DNA from: Bacteroidota bacterium
GTDB lineage: Bacteria; Bacteroidota; Bacteroidia; Chitinophagales; Chitinophagaceae
Assembly (NCBI GenBank): GCA_023409675.1
Contig: JAEYRC010000294.1
Location: forward strand, 1-32,461
Direction of reading: 5' to 3'
Length of the DNA stretch: 32,461 nt
Of the stretch, positions 25,092 through 32,461 are shown in pieces; position 1 is the stretch's first letter; each line of letters begins with the position of its first letter. The notes under the pieces are model-generated. The model worked only from the letters and a program-made list of their open reading frames with translations. It ran no database searches and was not told where the DNA came from. A program made the translations under genes and the position numbers.

Positions 25092-26167
25092 AAATTCAAA
25101 TAATTTATAATCTGTTTTTGAGTAAAAGCCGCTTTATCATTTTCCTTATACCATTCAATAGTCCATTTAATGGATTCTTTAGATTTCAATTTTGGCTGCC
25201 ATCCCAATTCTTTCTGAACCTTTGAAATATCCAGCTTCAATAAACCAGCTTCATGAGGCTGTTCCGCTTTAGACAAATTCTCCCAGGAGCCTGCCCCCCA
25301 ATAGTGAATTGCGGTATCAGCAAGTTCAGATACAGGCAGATGATCTTGTGCTTGTGGTCCAAAATTATATGCAGCGGCATAATTTCCATCGGATTTTCGT
25401 TGATGAGCTGCCATATGAAGATAACCTGTTAATGGTTCCAGTACATGCTGCCATGGCCTTACCGCATGTGGGTTCCGTAATTGGATGGGTTTATTGTTTT
25501 GTAATGCAGTAATGATATCCGGGATAATCCTATTTGCATTATAATCTCCTCCTCCTATTACATTTCCGGCTCTGGCAGTTGCGACTGTTTTTTTATGCTT
25601 AGCCAGTTTTTCAGGATGAAAAAACGATTGCCTGAAAGAGGATACTAAAAGTTCAGTACATGCTTTACTGGAACTATAGGGGTCGTAGCCTCCAAGAGGA
25701 TCAGATTCCTTGTAATAAATTTCCGTCTCTCTATTCTCATAAACCTTGTCTGTAGTAACTATAACTATATCACAACGATCGGTAAGTTTTGTTATTCCTT
25801 CCAGCAAATTTGCAGTACCCGTTACATTTATATCATAGGTTTCAGCGGGAAAAGAATATGATCTTAAGACCAGCGGTTGAGCAGCAAGATGAAAAACATA
25901 ATCAGGCTTAAATTCAGCTATTTCCCTTTCCAGTCTTTCCTTATCTCTTATATCTGCAAAAACCGACTCTACATTCGTATCCTTTTTGATCAGATTGTAT
26001 AGATCAAAATCATGTTCGGGAGCAAGTGCATACCCCTTGACCTTGCTTCCCAGAATCGATAATATAGAACAAAACCAGGAGCCTTTGAAGCCTGTATGCC
26101 CTGTTACAAATACTTTTTTGCCGTAATACTCTTTCCTGAGTCTTTCTATTAATCCCACACTTTCCAT
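25088..26167 (-). CDS. rfbG: CDP-glucose 4,6-dehydratase
   Basis: This 359-residue SDR enzyme converts CDP-glucose to CDP-4-keto-6-deoxyglucose. VTGHTGFKGSWF (about 21-32) is the NAD loop form typical of RfbG rather than of dTDP-glucose dehydratases. VTTDKVYEN (138-145, Asp140-Lys141) and DPYSSSKA with Tyr164 and Lys168 form the active site. RPWQHVLEPL near 240 is also characteristic. It lies directly after rfbF with a 19-bp overlap, completing the first two steps of a CDP-deoxysugar route. No rfbH (3-dehydratase) is present, so a 3,6-dideoxy sugar is not expected. Confidence 0.94.
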   Translation of the reverse strand: MESVGLIERLRKEYYGKKVFVTGHTGFKGSWFCSILSILGSKVKGYALAPEHDFDLYNLIKKDTNVESVFADIRDKERLEREIAEFKPDYVFHLAAQPLVLRSYSFPAETYDINVTGTANLLEGITKLTDRCDIVIVTTDKVYENRETEIYYKESDPLGGYDPYSSSKACTELLVSSFRQSFFHPEKLAKHKKTVATARAGNVIGGGDYNANRIIPDIITALQNNKPIQLRNPHAVRPWQHVLEPLTGYLHMAAHQRKSDGNYAAAYNFGPQAQDHLPVSELADTAIHYWGAGSWENLSKAEQPHEAGLLKLDISKVQKELGWQPKLKSKESIKWTIEWYKENDKAAFTQKQIINYLNL

Positions 26168-26928
26168 TTTACTGATTCATGTTGCCACATAGTTTCAAGT
26201 TCCAGTTTGTCACGCATGGCATCCATGCACTTCCAAAAATCGATATGTTTAAAAGCCATCAGTTCCCCATCATTAGCTAGTTTTTCCATTGGTCCGTCTT
26301 CCCACATTACATTATTCATATCTTCTTTCAAATAATCAAAAACCGTTGGTTTTAATACGAAATAACCTCCATTTATCCATTTTCCATCACCTTTGGGCTT
26401 TTCTTTGAATGTTTTCACGGTTCCGTCGGCTCCAAGATCCATTCCTCCAAATCTAGCTTCAGGTTGTACCGCAGTAACGGTTGCAATTTTATTGTGGGCA
26501 TGGTGAAACTTTACTAAATCATGGAGGTTGATATTAGCCAGACCATCACCGTAAGTCAGCATAAAATCTTCATCTCCAATATATTTCTTAACCTGTTTAA
26601 GTCTTCCTGCAGTTTTGGTGTTCAAACCGGTATCAACCAACGTCACTTTAAATGCCTCAGTATTGGTAAAATGAATATTATGTTTATTTGTGCCTAATTC
26701 TATAGTTATATCGGAATTATGCATGTAATAATGCATAAAATATTCTTTTATCATATACCCTTTGTAGCCCAGGCAAATAATGAATTCATTATAACCATAA
26801 TGGCCATAAATCTTCATTATATGCCAAAGAATTGGTTTCCCTCCTATTTCAACCATTGGTTTGGGTCGGGTTTCTGTTTCTTCGGCCAGTCTGGTACCTA
26901 ATCCGCCTGCAAAAATTACTACTTTCAT
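26149..26928 (-). CDS. rfbF: Glucose-1-phosphate cytidylyltransferase
   Basis: This 259-residue enzyme makes CDP-glucose from CTP and glucose 1-phosphate. The nucleotidyltransferase signature FAGGLGTRLAEETETRPKPM is followed by GGKPILWHIM and by LTYGDGLANINL, whose aspartate binds the metal. GGYFVLKP and EDGPMEKLANDGEL are typical of RfbF. The frame allows a start 7 codons earlier (26949), but that would begin inside the predicted promoter, so the ATG at 26928 is preferred. It is the first gene of the minus arm. Confidence 0.94.
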   Translation of the reverse strand: MKVVIFAGGLGTRLAEETETRPKPMVEIGGKPILWHIMKIYGHYGYNEFIICLGYKGYMIKEYFMHYYMHNSDITIELGTNKHNIHFTNTEAFKVTLVDTGLNTKTAGRLKQVKKYIGDEDFMLTYGDGLANINLHDLVKFHHAHNKIATVTAVQPEARFGGMDLGADGTVKTFKEKPKGDGKWINGGYFVLKPTVFDYLKEDMNNVMWEDGPMEKLANDGELMAFKHIDFWKCMDAMRDKLELETMWQHESVKWKVWD

Positions 26929-26946
26929 ATATTTTATAGATGGCAA

Positions 26947-26977
26947 CAAAGCTAATTATTTCACTTATAGGTTGAAA
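26947..26977 (-). promoter_or_regulatory. Promoter of the minus-strand glycan operon
   Basis: On the minus strand TTTC (26977-26974) precedes TAGCTTTG (26954-26947) by 19 bp. The -7 box is a full match to TAnnTTTG and the -33 box matches 3 of 4. The predicted start near 26940 leaves about 12 bases before the rfbF ATG. This would drive the chain from rfbF downward. Confidence 0.55.
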
Positions 26978-27032
26978 ATGAAAATTTTAGGGGCATAAAT
27001 ATCCCTATTTCGGGAGCCTCCTCATTTTTTAG

Positions 27033-27040
27033 TATTTTTA
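27033..27040 (+). promoter_or_regulatory. Possible -7 box before the 1085-residue protein gene
   Basis: TATTTTTA matches 7 of 8 positions of TAnnTTTG and lies 38 bp before the start codon. TTCG at 27009-27012 (spacing 20) is a poor -33 box. Divergent from the rfbF promoter. Confidence 0.35.
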
Positions 27041-27078
27041 GCGTTATAGCTTAACCCTGATAACTATTAAACCCTGTA

Positions 27079-30000
27079 ATGAAATATTTATTCCTGGCTA
27101 TACTGGCTAGTATAGGTTTTGTTTCCTTCTCTCAACAGTTTTCCACCACCACAGAAAATGTTCAACTGACAGAGAATTCCTGCGATTCGTGGTTATTCAT
27201 GCAATCCAGGGGTTCATTTTTTGAATTCGGAGATCTTGACATTCCGGGGAATAAGATTACAGTAGAAGCGATGATCAACAGAACCAGTCCGTATTCAGGA
27301 GGCTCTCTTTATGCCGGAGATATTGTTTCAAAACATGAAGGACCTTCAAACGCAAATTACCTGTTAAGACCCAATCATGCTGAAATAACAACAACCAACG
27401 GCTATTTTCGCACTCCTGAAATTTGCGAATTTGAACTTAATAAAACTTATCATATAGCTTTTGTATATGATGGTAGTTCATTGAAATTCTACCGAAATGG
27501 ATTTTTGATGAGCCAGGTAGCTGCTTCAGGGAATCTTATTCAAAATAATTATAAGTCAGTCATTGGTTATTATGATCCCCAGATTCATAATACTCAATTC
27601 TTAGGTTATATAAATAACGTGAGGATATGGAATGTTGCCCGCACCCAGGAGGAGATCCGAAACCTCATGAATAAGCCTGTTCCCAATCCCGAAAATATAC
27701 CTGGCCTTCGCGCATATTTCGAATTTTCCAGCCTGGTTAATCTTCAGGGAAATACTGCCTTTAATGGCCGTTTGGTTGGCTCGGCCCAAATCAATTCAAT
27801 TAATCCGGTGTGCGCGGAGTTTAGAGCGGATAGCTGCTGTATCGAATCTTCAGGTTTTCTTACAGGTGGCAATATTTGTGAAGGCATATTACCAGTTTTG
27901 AATTTCAGCGGTTTTAATGGTGATGGCCCTTACACCATTGTATATTCAGATGGCCTAAAAAATTTTACGCAAACAAATGTTTTCAGCGGCGTTCCATTTT
28001 CGGTGAAGGAAATGCCTTCTCAACTGAGGACTAGCTATACGCTTATTTCAATTCAGCATGACGATAATTGTCCTCCCACGCTTGTTTTAAATCCGGAGCC
28101 CGCTATAGTCACTAAAACTAACTGCCTTCCCTGTAATGGAAATTTGAGCGACCAACTGTATAATATTACATTCGGCATAGGAAATAATCCGTCTGAAAAA
28201 CTGGAAGAAATATTGATGAATGCATCTACCGGTTTTGATTTTGTTGCTGTCAACGGCAACCCTGCGAGACCTTCGCCTTTACCGGGACAATATACTATCA
28301 CAAACAATATTCCGGATCATCCTTTATGGTTTAAAGGTAAAGGAGATTTTTCCGGGGAGCCTGAGGGAAGGATGGTTGTTTTTAATTTAGGGGAATATCC
28401 CAGAGAATTGATGCAGTTTGATGTGCAATTACCGTGTGGGAATTCGAAATATGAATTTTCTGCTGTAGTCGCAAATATTGTTGATCCGGCTAAAAAATCA
28501 GGTTCACTCCCTGAAATTATGATTGTTATTGAGAATTCGAATGGACATATTATAGCTGTTCATACTATAGATCCCATGCGACAAACAGAGGAATTAAGCT
28601 GGGAAAAAATGTCATTTTATTTTGATATGGAAGATGGGCAGGAAAATATTAGTGTAAAAGTTTTTGACATTTCAGGCATAAAAAGTGAAAATACATATGC
28701 CATTGCATTAGATGAAATTTCAATTCAACAGTGCAGTCCGACTATTATCGCGTCATTTCATCAGACAGAGGTTAAAGAGCAGCATTCTATCTGTTTCGGA
28801 ACAGGGGTGAATCTTTTCGGAAGATCAGAGGAAGAACTTTCTCCTCAATCAATTCAGTGGGAATACAGTATTGATAATATTGCCTGGACAAGTTTATATA
28901 ACACTGAAAATAATATCGAATTCAGACCCACAGAATCAACGATATCAATGTATTATTTCAGAATACGCTATAGTTTGACTTCAAATACATGTGTTGCTTA
29001 TTCCAATGTAATTTCAGTATCCGTATTATCCCAACCGGAAGTTCATATTGATACTGATACAGTTTGTTCAGGTTCTCCTGCAATTTTAACCTTGAGCAGG
29101 TCTTCAGGGCTTGCACCCCTTCAAATTATGTATACTGATAATACAGAAACGCATAATTTTGAACTAAACGGCGACAGGGGTGAAATCCATATAGACCAAA
29201 GTAAACTACGAAATAGCTTAGAGGTCATTATTGTTCGTATCAAAGATGCGAATGGATGTACATCGGAAGCAGCTAATCCTGTCACCATTCATGTCAGGGA
29301 ATTGCCTCAGGGTGGTATTACCGGTGATAAATTTTGCGTTGGTGAACCATCCTTTCTCCGGTTTGAAACTTCGCTTCGAACTTCAGCATATTCTTTAACT
29401 GTTTCCGATGGGTCGAAAATATATAAGTTCGAGGATGTTCTTGACGGTCAAAAGTTGCCTTTTCCAGAACTGAAAACACCGGGGGAATTCAATTTGAGCA
29501 TGATTGAATTAGTCGACAATAGTACCCTCGCCTGTACGAGATCGGAAAGTTTTGATAAATCTTCAGCAACAATTGAAGTATTTCCCAATCCGGTATTACA
29601 ATTTGACCCGCTAACTCAAAAATGTAGCTTAGATGAACCATTTATAATTTCAAACGCAAAGGAAGTATCAGGTTTGACAGGATTGTGGAAATATTCCGGC
29701 AAAGGGATAACTGCATCGGGAAACTTTCAACCGTTTGTAGCCGGCTCAGGTGTGCACTCAATCACGTATACTTATCAAGCGGATAATGGATGTATGGATT
29801 CCATAGCACAAATGATTACAATCGTTCCTTCTCCCATAGCTTATGCCGGACCAGATCGCCTGATTTGTCAGGATACCGTGCATCTTACAGCTAAAGGAGG
29901 AACGACTTATGAATGGATGCCTGCTATAAATCTTTCTGATCCCAACATAGCAAATCCAATAGCCACTCTATATGGTAATGCTGAATTTGCTGTGAGAGTT

Positions 30001-30336
30001 GGAGATCAGTATGGATGTTTTAGCTATGACACCGTTAAAATCAGTCGCCCTTCAAATAATTTATCTTACTTCAAACTGCCCAGTGCCTTTACACCAAATG
30101 GTGATGGAAAGAATGATTGTTTTGGTATTCAGCACTGGGGAACAATCGAATTAAAAGAATTCTCTGTTTATAACCGATGGGGACAAAAGATATTTTCAAC
30201 CAGGAACAGTTCTGCATGCTGGGATGGGTACCACTTGGGTAAAAAACAGGAAACAGGAGGATATGTTTATATTATTCATGCGAATACACCCTGTGGAGAA
30301 ATTACCAGAAAAGGGGTGATTATGCTCCTGCAATAA
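27079..30336 (+). CDS. Secreted multidomain protein, T9SS type B (gliding-motility C-terminal)
   Basis: This 1085-residue surface or secreted protein has a signal peptide (YLFLAILASIGFVSFSQ). Residues about 35-230 form a LamG/concanavalin-like domain (KITVEAMINRT, YHIAFVYDGSSLKFYRNG, IGYYDP and YINNVRIWNVARTQEEIR). Three divergent copies of an Ig-like module start near 262, 660 and 750, each with the pattern C-x-G, a hydrophobic strand and a YxDG/D turn. A Cys-bearing carbohydrate-binding-like region lies between. A PKD-like domain with AGPDRLICQDTVHLTAKGGTTYEW follows. The last ~85 residues are the CHU_C sorting domain (FTPNGDGKNDCFGI, YNRWGQKIF, WDGYHLGKK and TGGYVYII). The probable role is adhesion or polymer binding. 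Confidence 0.92.
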   Translation: MKYLFLAILASIGFVSFSQQFSTTTENVQLTENSCDSWLFMQSRGSFFEFGDLDIPGNKITVEAMINRTSPYSGGSLYAGDIVSKHEGPSNANYLLRPNHAEITTTNGYFRTPEICEFELNKTYHIAFVYDGSSLKFYRNGFLMSQVAASGNLIQNNYKSVIGYYDPQIHNTQFLGYINNVRIWNVARTQEEIRNLMNKPVPNPENIPGLRAYFEFSSLVNLQGNTAFNGRLVGSAQINSINPVCAEFRADSCCIESSGFLTGGNICEGILPVLNFSGFNGDGPYTIVYSDGLKNFTQTNVFSGVPFSVKEMPSQLRTSYTLISIQHDDNCPPTLVLNPEPAIVTKTNCLPCNGNLSDQLYNITFGIGNNPSEKLEEILMNASTGFDFVAVNGNPARPSPLPGQYTITNNIPDHPLWFKGKGDFSGEPEGRMVVFNLGEYPRELMQFDVQLPCGNSKYEFSAVVANIVDPAKKSGSLPEIMIVIENSNGHIIAVHTIDPMRQTEELSWEKMSFYFDMEDGQENISVKVFDISGIKSENTYAIALDEISIQQCSPTIIASFHQTEVKEQHSICFGTGVNLFGRSEEELSPQSIQWEYSIDNIAWTSLYNTENNIEFRPTESTISMYYFRIRYSLTSNTCVAYSNVISVSVLSQPEVHIDTDTVCSGSPAILTLSRSSGLAPLQIMYTDNTETHNFELNGDRGEIHIDQSKLRNSLEVIIVRIKDANGCTSEAANPVTIHVRELPQGGITGDKFCVGEPSFLRFETSLRTSAYSLTVSDGSKIYKFEDVLDGQKLPFPELKTPGEFNLSMIELVDNSTLACTRSESFDKSSATIEVFPNPVLQFDPLTQKCSLDEPFIISNAKEVSGLTGLWKYSGKGITASGNFQPFVAGSGVHSITYTYQADNGCMDSIAQMITIVPSPIAYAGPDRLICQDTVHLTAKGGTTYEWMPAINLSDPNIANPIATLYGNAEFAVRVGDQYGCFSYDTVKISRPSNNLSYFKLPSAFTPNGDGKNDCFGIQHWGTIELKEFSVYNRWGQKIFSTRNSSACWDGYHLGKKQETGGYVYIIHANTPCGEITRKGVIMLLQ

Positions 30337-30345
30337 CTTAAAAAA

Positions 30346-31098
30346 TTAAATGACTATCTCACCTGCCCGCATCTTATCCCAAAACAATTTCATCGCTTCA
30401 ACTTTGGCAGGGTCAAGTTTATATTGAACGTTCTCCCGGTAATAATGATCCAGGGGATAATAAGGATATTCTTCCGCAGCGATTATTTCATCAAGATGGT
30501 CGAAACCTGCGCTATTGGCCGCATTGAACTCCCTGATGAATTCGGAACCAAAATTATTTCTTCCAACCCAAACTGCAAATACAAAAGGCAGTCCGGTATG
30601 ATCTTTCCAGGCTTCGCCAAGATCATAAATATATGTTGCGCTATTTTGTAGCCGCAGCGCCCTGTCGCCAATTACGACCGCGGCTCTGCTTCCACCGATT
30701 TTGTCAATAAAGTCCCGGGGAGCCGGTGTTAAAACGGGAGCTGTTTTCCAATATTCCCGCAGCAGGATCTTTGCCAGTTCAACGGAGGTTCGGCTTTGGT
30801 AATCGAGGTAAATTTCTTCAATCTCCTCCATAGGCACTTCACTGAAAATACAAACTGAAGCCACTTTACCAAAACAGCTTATGCAATAATCCGATACAAT
30901 AAATTTCTCCGAAAGAGAAGGCAATACCGCAACCGGCACCAATCCTATATCAATAGTTCCGGACGTGAGCGAAGCAGCAATATTGGAAGGATAATTACCG
31001 ATCAGTTCAATACGGTCCATTATTGGTGAACGTTCTATACCATAGATCAGGGGCCGGGTGTTCAGGTAATTGACAATTCCAACTTTAATCTTCTTCAA
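30346..31098 (-). CDS. mqnA: Chorismate dehydratase, futalosine menaquinone pathway
   Basis: This 250-residue protein with a periplasmic-binding-like fold belongs to the MqnA/MqnD family. The N-terminus KVGIVNYLNTRPLIYGI and GTIDIGLVPVAVLPSL are MqnA-type, as is RAAVVIGDRAL. MqnA removes water from chorismate to give 3-enolpyruvylbenzoate, the first step of futalosine-dependent menaquinone synthesis. The start codon is TTG: no ATG or GTG exists between the in-frame upstream region and KKIKV, and the promoter box ends 20 bp upstream. MqnD is a less likely alternative. The stop lies 9 bp from that of the convergent upstream neighbour, leaving no room for a terminator. Confidence 0.88.
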   Translation of the reverse strand: MKKIKVGIVNYLNTRPLIYGIERSPIMDRIELIGNYPSNIAASLTSGTIDIGLVPVAVLPSLSEKFIVSDYCISCFGKVASVCIFSEVPMEEIEEIYLDYQSRTSVELAKILLREYWKTAPVLTPAPRDFIDKIGGSRAAVVIGDRALRLQNSATYIYDLGEAWKDHTGLPFVFAVWVGRNNFGSEFIREFNAANSAGFDHLDEIIAAEEYPYYPLDHYYRENVQYKLDPAKVEAMKLFWDKMRAGEIVI

Positions 31099-31117
31099 TT
31101 CAAGTATTTTTACGGCG

Positions 31118-31125
31118 CAAAGGTA
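31118..31125 (-). promoter_or_regulatory. -7 box for mqnA
   Basis: The plus-strand CAAAGGTA reads TACCTTTG on the minus strand, a full match to TAnnTTTG. It ends 20 bp before the mqnA TTG start, so transcription would begin near 31112. No clear -33 TTTG is seen. It is divergent from, and only 24 bp apart from, the purB -7 box. Confidence 0.5.
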
Positions 31126-31149
31126 ACAAAGGCACTGTTAATTTTAGTT

Positions 31150-31157
31150 TAAGTTTG
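31150..31157 (+). promoter_or_regulatory. -7 box for purB
   Basis: TAAGTTTG is a full match to TAnnTTTG and ends only 4 bp before the purB ATG at 31162. Transcription from it would begin at or within a few bases of the start codon. Confidence 0.5.
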
Positions 31158-31161
31158 CACT

Positions 31162-32461
31162 ATGGATCTCCAACAACTTACCGCTATAGCCCCTGTCGAC
31201 GGCCGGTACCGTAACCAGACCAAGCATCTGGCTGACTACTTTTCCGAATATGCACTGATTAAATACCGCGTATTGGTGGAAGTTGAATATTTTCTATTTC
31301 TGGCCGATAAGAAATTGTTCCGCTTACCGGCTGCTGTTCGCAATAAATTCCGCACTGCCTGCGAAGCATTTTCACTCGAAGATGCAGCAGCGGTTAAAAA
31401 AACCGAATCCATCACCAATCATGATGTAAAAGCGGTTGAATATTTTCTTAAAGGAAAACTTGAAGCTGCAGGTGGAGGAGAGTTGAAGGAATGGATTCAT
31501 TTCGGACTTACCTCACAGGATATAAATAATACGGCTATTCCGCTATCCTGGAAGCATGCGGTTGAATTTGAATACCTGCCAGGAATTCTAAACCTGAACC
31601 GGCAGTTTGAAATTCTTGCCGGAGAATGGAAAGATATTGCCATGCTTGCCCGTACGCACGGTCAACCGGCCAGTCCGACCCGACTTGGAAAGGAAATAAT
31701 GGTATTCGTCGAACGGATTTCCAACCAGGTTGAACTGTTTATTCAGATCCCCTTCTCGGCAAAATTTGGAGGCGCTACCGGAAATTTCAATGCCCATACC
31801 GTTGCATTCCCCGGTAAAGACTGGCCTAAACTTGGTGACGTATTTGTAGAAGGATCTCTGGGATTACAACGACAGCAATTCACCACACAAATTGAACATT
31901 ACGATAATCTTGCTGCTCACTTTGATGCCATGAAGCGGATCAATACGATATTACTGGATTTCTGTCGTGATGTATGGACCTATATTTCCATGGATTATTT
32001 TGGACAGAAAGTTAAAAAGGGTGAAGTAGGTTCTTCGGCGATGCCGCATAAGGTTAACCCGATTGACTTCGAAAATGCTGAAGGTAACCTGGGAATTGCC
32101 AACGCATTGCTTGAACACCTTTCATCTAAATTACCGGTTTCGCGGCTGCAGCGGGATCTTACGGATTCAACTGTTTTGAGAAACCTTGGTTTGCCCTTTG
32201 CGCATATGATAATAGCCTTCCGCTCTATTGAAAAGGGATTGGATAAGCTTATCCTTAATAAAGCAAAAATTGATGCTGACCTCGATAATAACTGGGCTGT
32301 TGTGGCAGAAGCGATCCAAACCGTGTTACGCCGTGAAAACTATCCTCAACCCTACGAAGCCCTTAAAGCCCTGACGCGCGGGAAGGATAAAATAGATCAG
32401 AAAAAACTGGCTTCTTTTATTGATGGACTCAATGTGCCGGTAAAACTCAAACGAGAACTAA
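31162..32461 (+). CDS. purB: Adenylosuccinate lyase (3' end cut by window)
   Basis: The window holds the first 433 codons, and the gene runs off the right edge about 15-20 codons short of the usual length. It opens LTAIAPVDGRYRNQ, the normal PurB start, and contains TESITNHDVKAVEYF, ARTHGQPASPT with the catalytic His, GGATGNFNAH, and the fumarase/aspartase signature GSSAMPHKVNPIDFENAEGN with catalytic Ser291 or Ser292. The enzyme removes fumarate from SAICAR and from adenylosuccinate in purine synthesis. The E. coli-type architecture, without the extra C-terminal domain of other lyases, is clear. It is divergent from mqnA. Confidence 0.95.
   Translation, partial: MDLQQLTAIAPVDGRYRNQTKHLADYFSEYALIKYRVLVEVEYFLFLADKKLFRLPAAVRNKFRTACEAFSLEDAAAVKKTESITNHDVKAVEYFLKGKLEAAGGGELKEWIHFGLTSQDINNTAIPLSWKHAVEFEYLPGILNLNRQFEILAGEWKDIAMLARTHGQPASPTRLGKEIMVFVERISNQVELFIQIPFSAKFGGATGNFNAHTVAFPGKDWPKLGDVFVEGSLGLQRQQFTTQIEHYDNLAAHFDAMKRINTILLDFCRDVWTYISMDYFGQKVKKGEVGSSAMPHKVNPIDFENAEGNLGIANALLEHLSSKLPVSRLQRDLTDSTVLRNLGLPFAHMIIAFRSIEKGLDKLILNKAKIDADLDNNWAVVAEAIQTVLRRENYPQPYEALKALTRGKDKIDQKKLASFIDGLNVPVKLKREL

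Noticed and set aside
1..32461. CRISPR arrays, tRNA or rRNA genes, insertion sequences and attachment sites
   Set aside because: No regularly spaced repeats of CRISPR length, no cloverleaf-like or rRNA segments, and no transposase or integrase motifs were noticed when reading both strands; a covariance-model scan was not possible.

Overview
The window looks like a chromosomal segment of a Bacteroidota bacterium, most likely a Chitinophagaceae/Sphingobacteria-like lineage. The evidence is secreted proteins with type IX secretion (T9SS) C-terminal signals of both the A and B kinds, Bacteroidota-type promoters (a -7 box close to TAnnTTTG, sometimes with TTTG 19 bp upstream), few Shine-Dalgarno sequences, a futalosine-pathway menaquinone gene, a DUF3817 protein, YfhO, and an acidic protein family I recognise from this group. 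No rRNA, tRNA, CRISPR array, transposase or integrase was seen.

Left part (1-11.5 kb), mostly housekeeping and accessory genes in short units: a C39-peptidase ABC exporter (336-2447), an SRPBCC protein, a secreted GH20-like glycosidase, a convergent MsbA-like ABC exporter, a DUF3817 membrane protein, a secreted alpha/beta hydrolase with a T9SS type A tail, a very acidic small protein overlapping a PQQ-type sugar dehydrogenase lipoprotein, a GNAT acetyltransferase, and a convergent pair made of a queuosine-precursor transporter and a small membrane protein.

Middle part (11.5-27 kb), a surface-glycan locus in two convergent arms. The plus arm (11559-18296) encodes YfhO, two SAM methyltransferases and two GT4-type glycosyltransferases in a tight, partly overlapping operon. 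The minus arm (26928 down to 18265) starts with CDP-glucose synthesis (rfbF, rfbG). It continues with an RmlC-like epimerase, a zinc-binding C-methyltransferase and an NAD-dependent reductase/epimerase, which together predict a CDP-activated 3-C-methyl-6-deoxyhexose. A CmcI-like methyltransferase, two intact GT2 enzymes, a small lipoprotein and a GT2 pseudogene with four frame changes complete it. The minus arm is visibly more AT-rich than its surroundings, which suggests acquired DNA.

Right part (27-32.5 kb): a 1085-residue secreted protein with a LamG-like domain, three divergent copies of an Ig-like module and a T9SS type B (gliding-motility/CHU_C) tail; mqnA on the minus strand with a TTG start; and purB, running off the right edge, divergent from mqnA and possibly leaderless.

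The least ordinary features are the CDP-linked branched-sugar cassette, the lipoprotein and broken GT2 inside it, the C39 exporter with possible remnants of a peptide-modification gene at the left edge, and a few small intergenic repeats. All functions are read from motifs by eye; no database search was possible.
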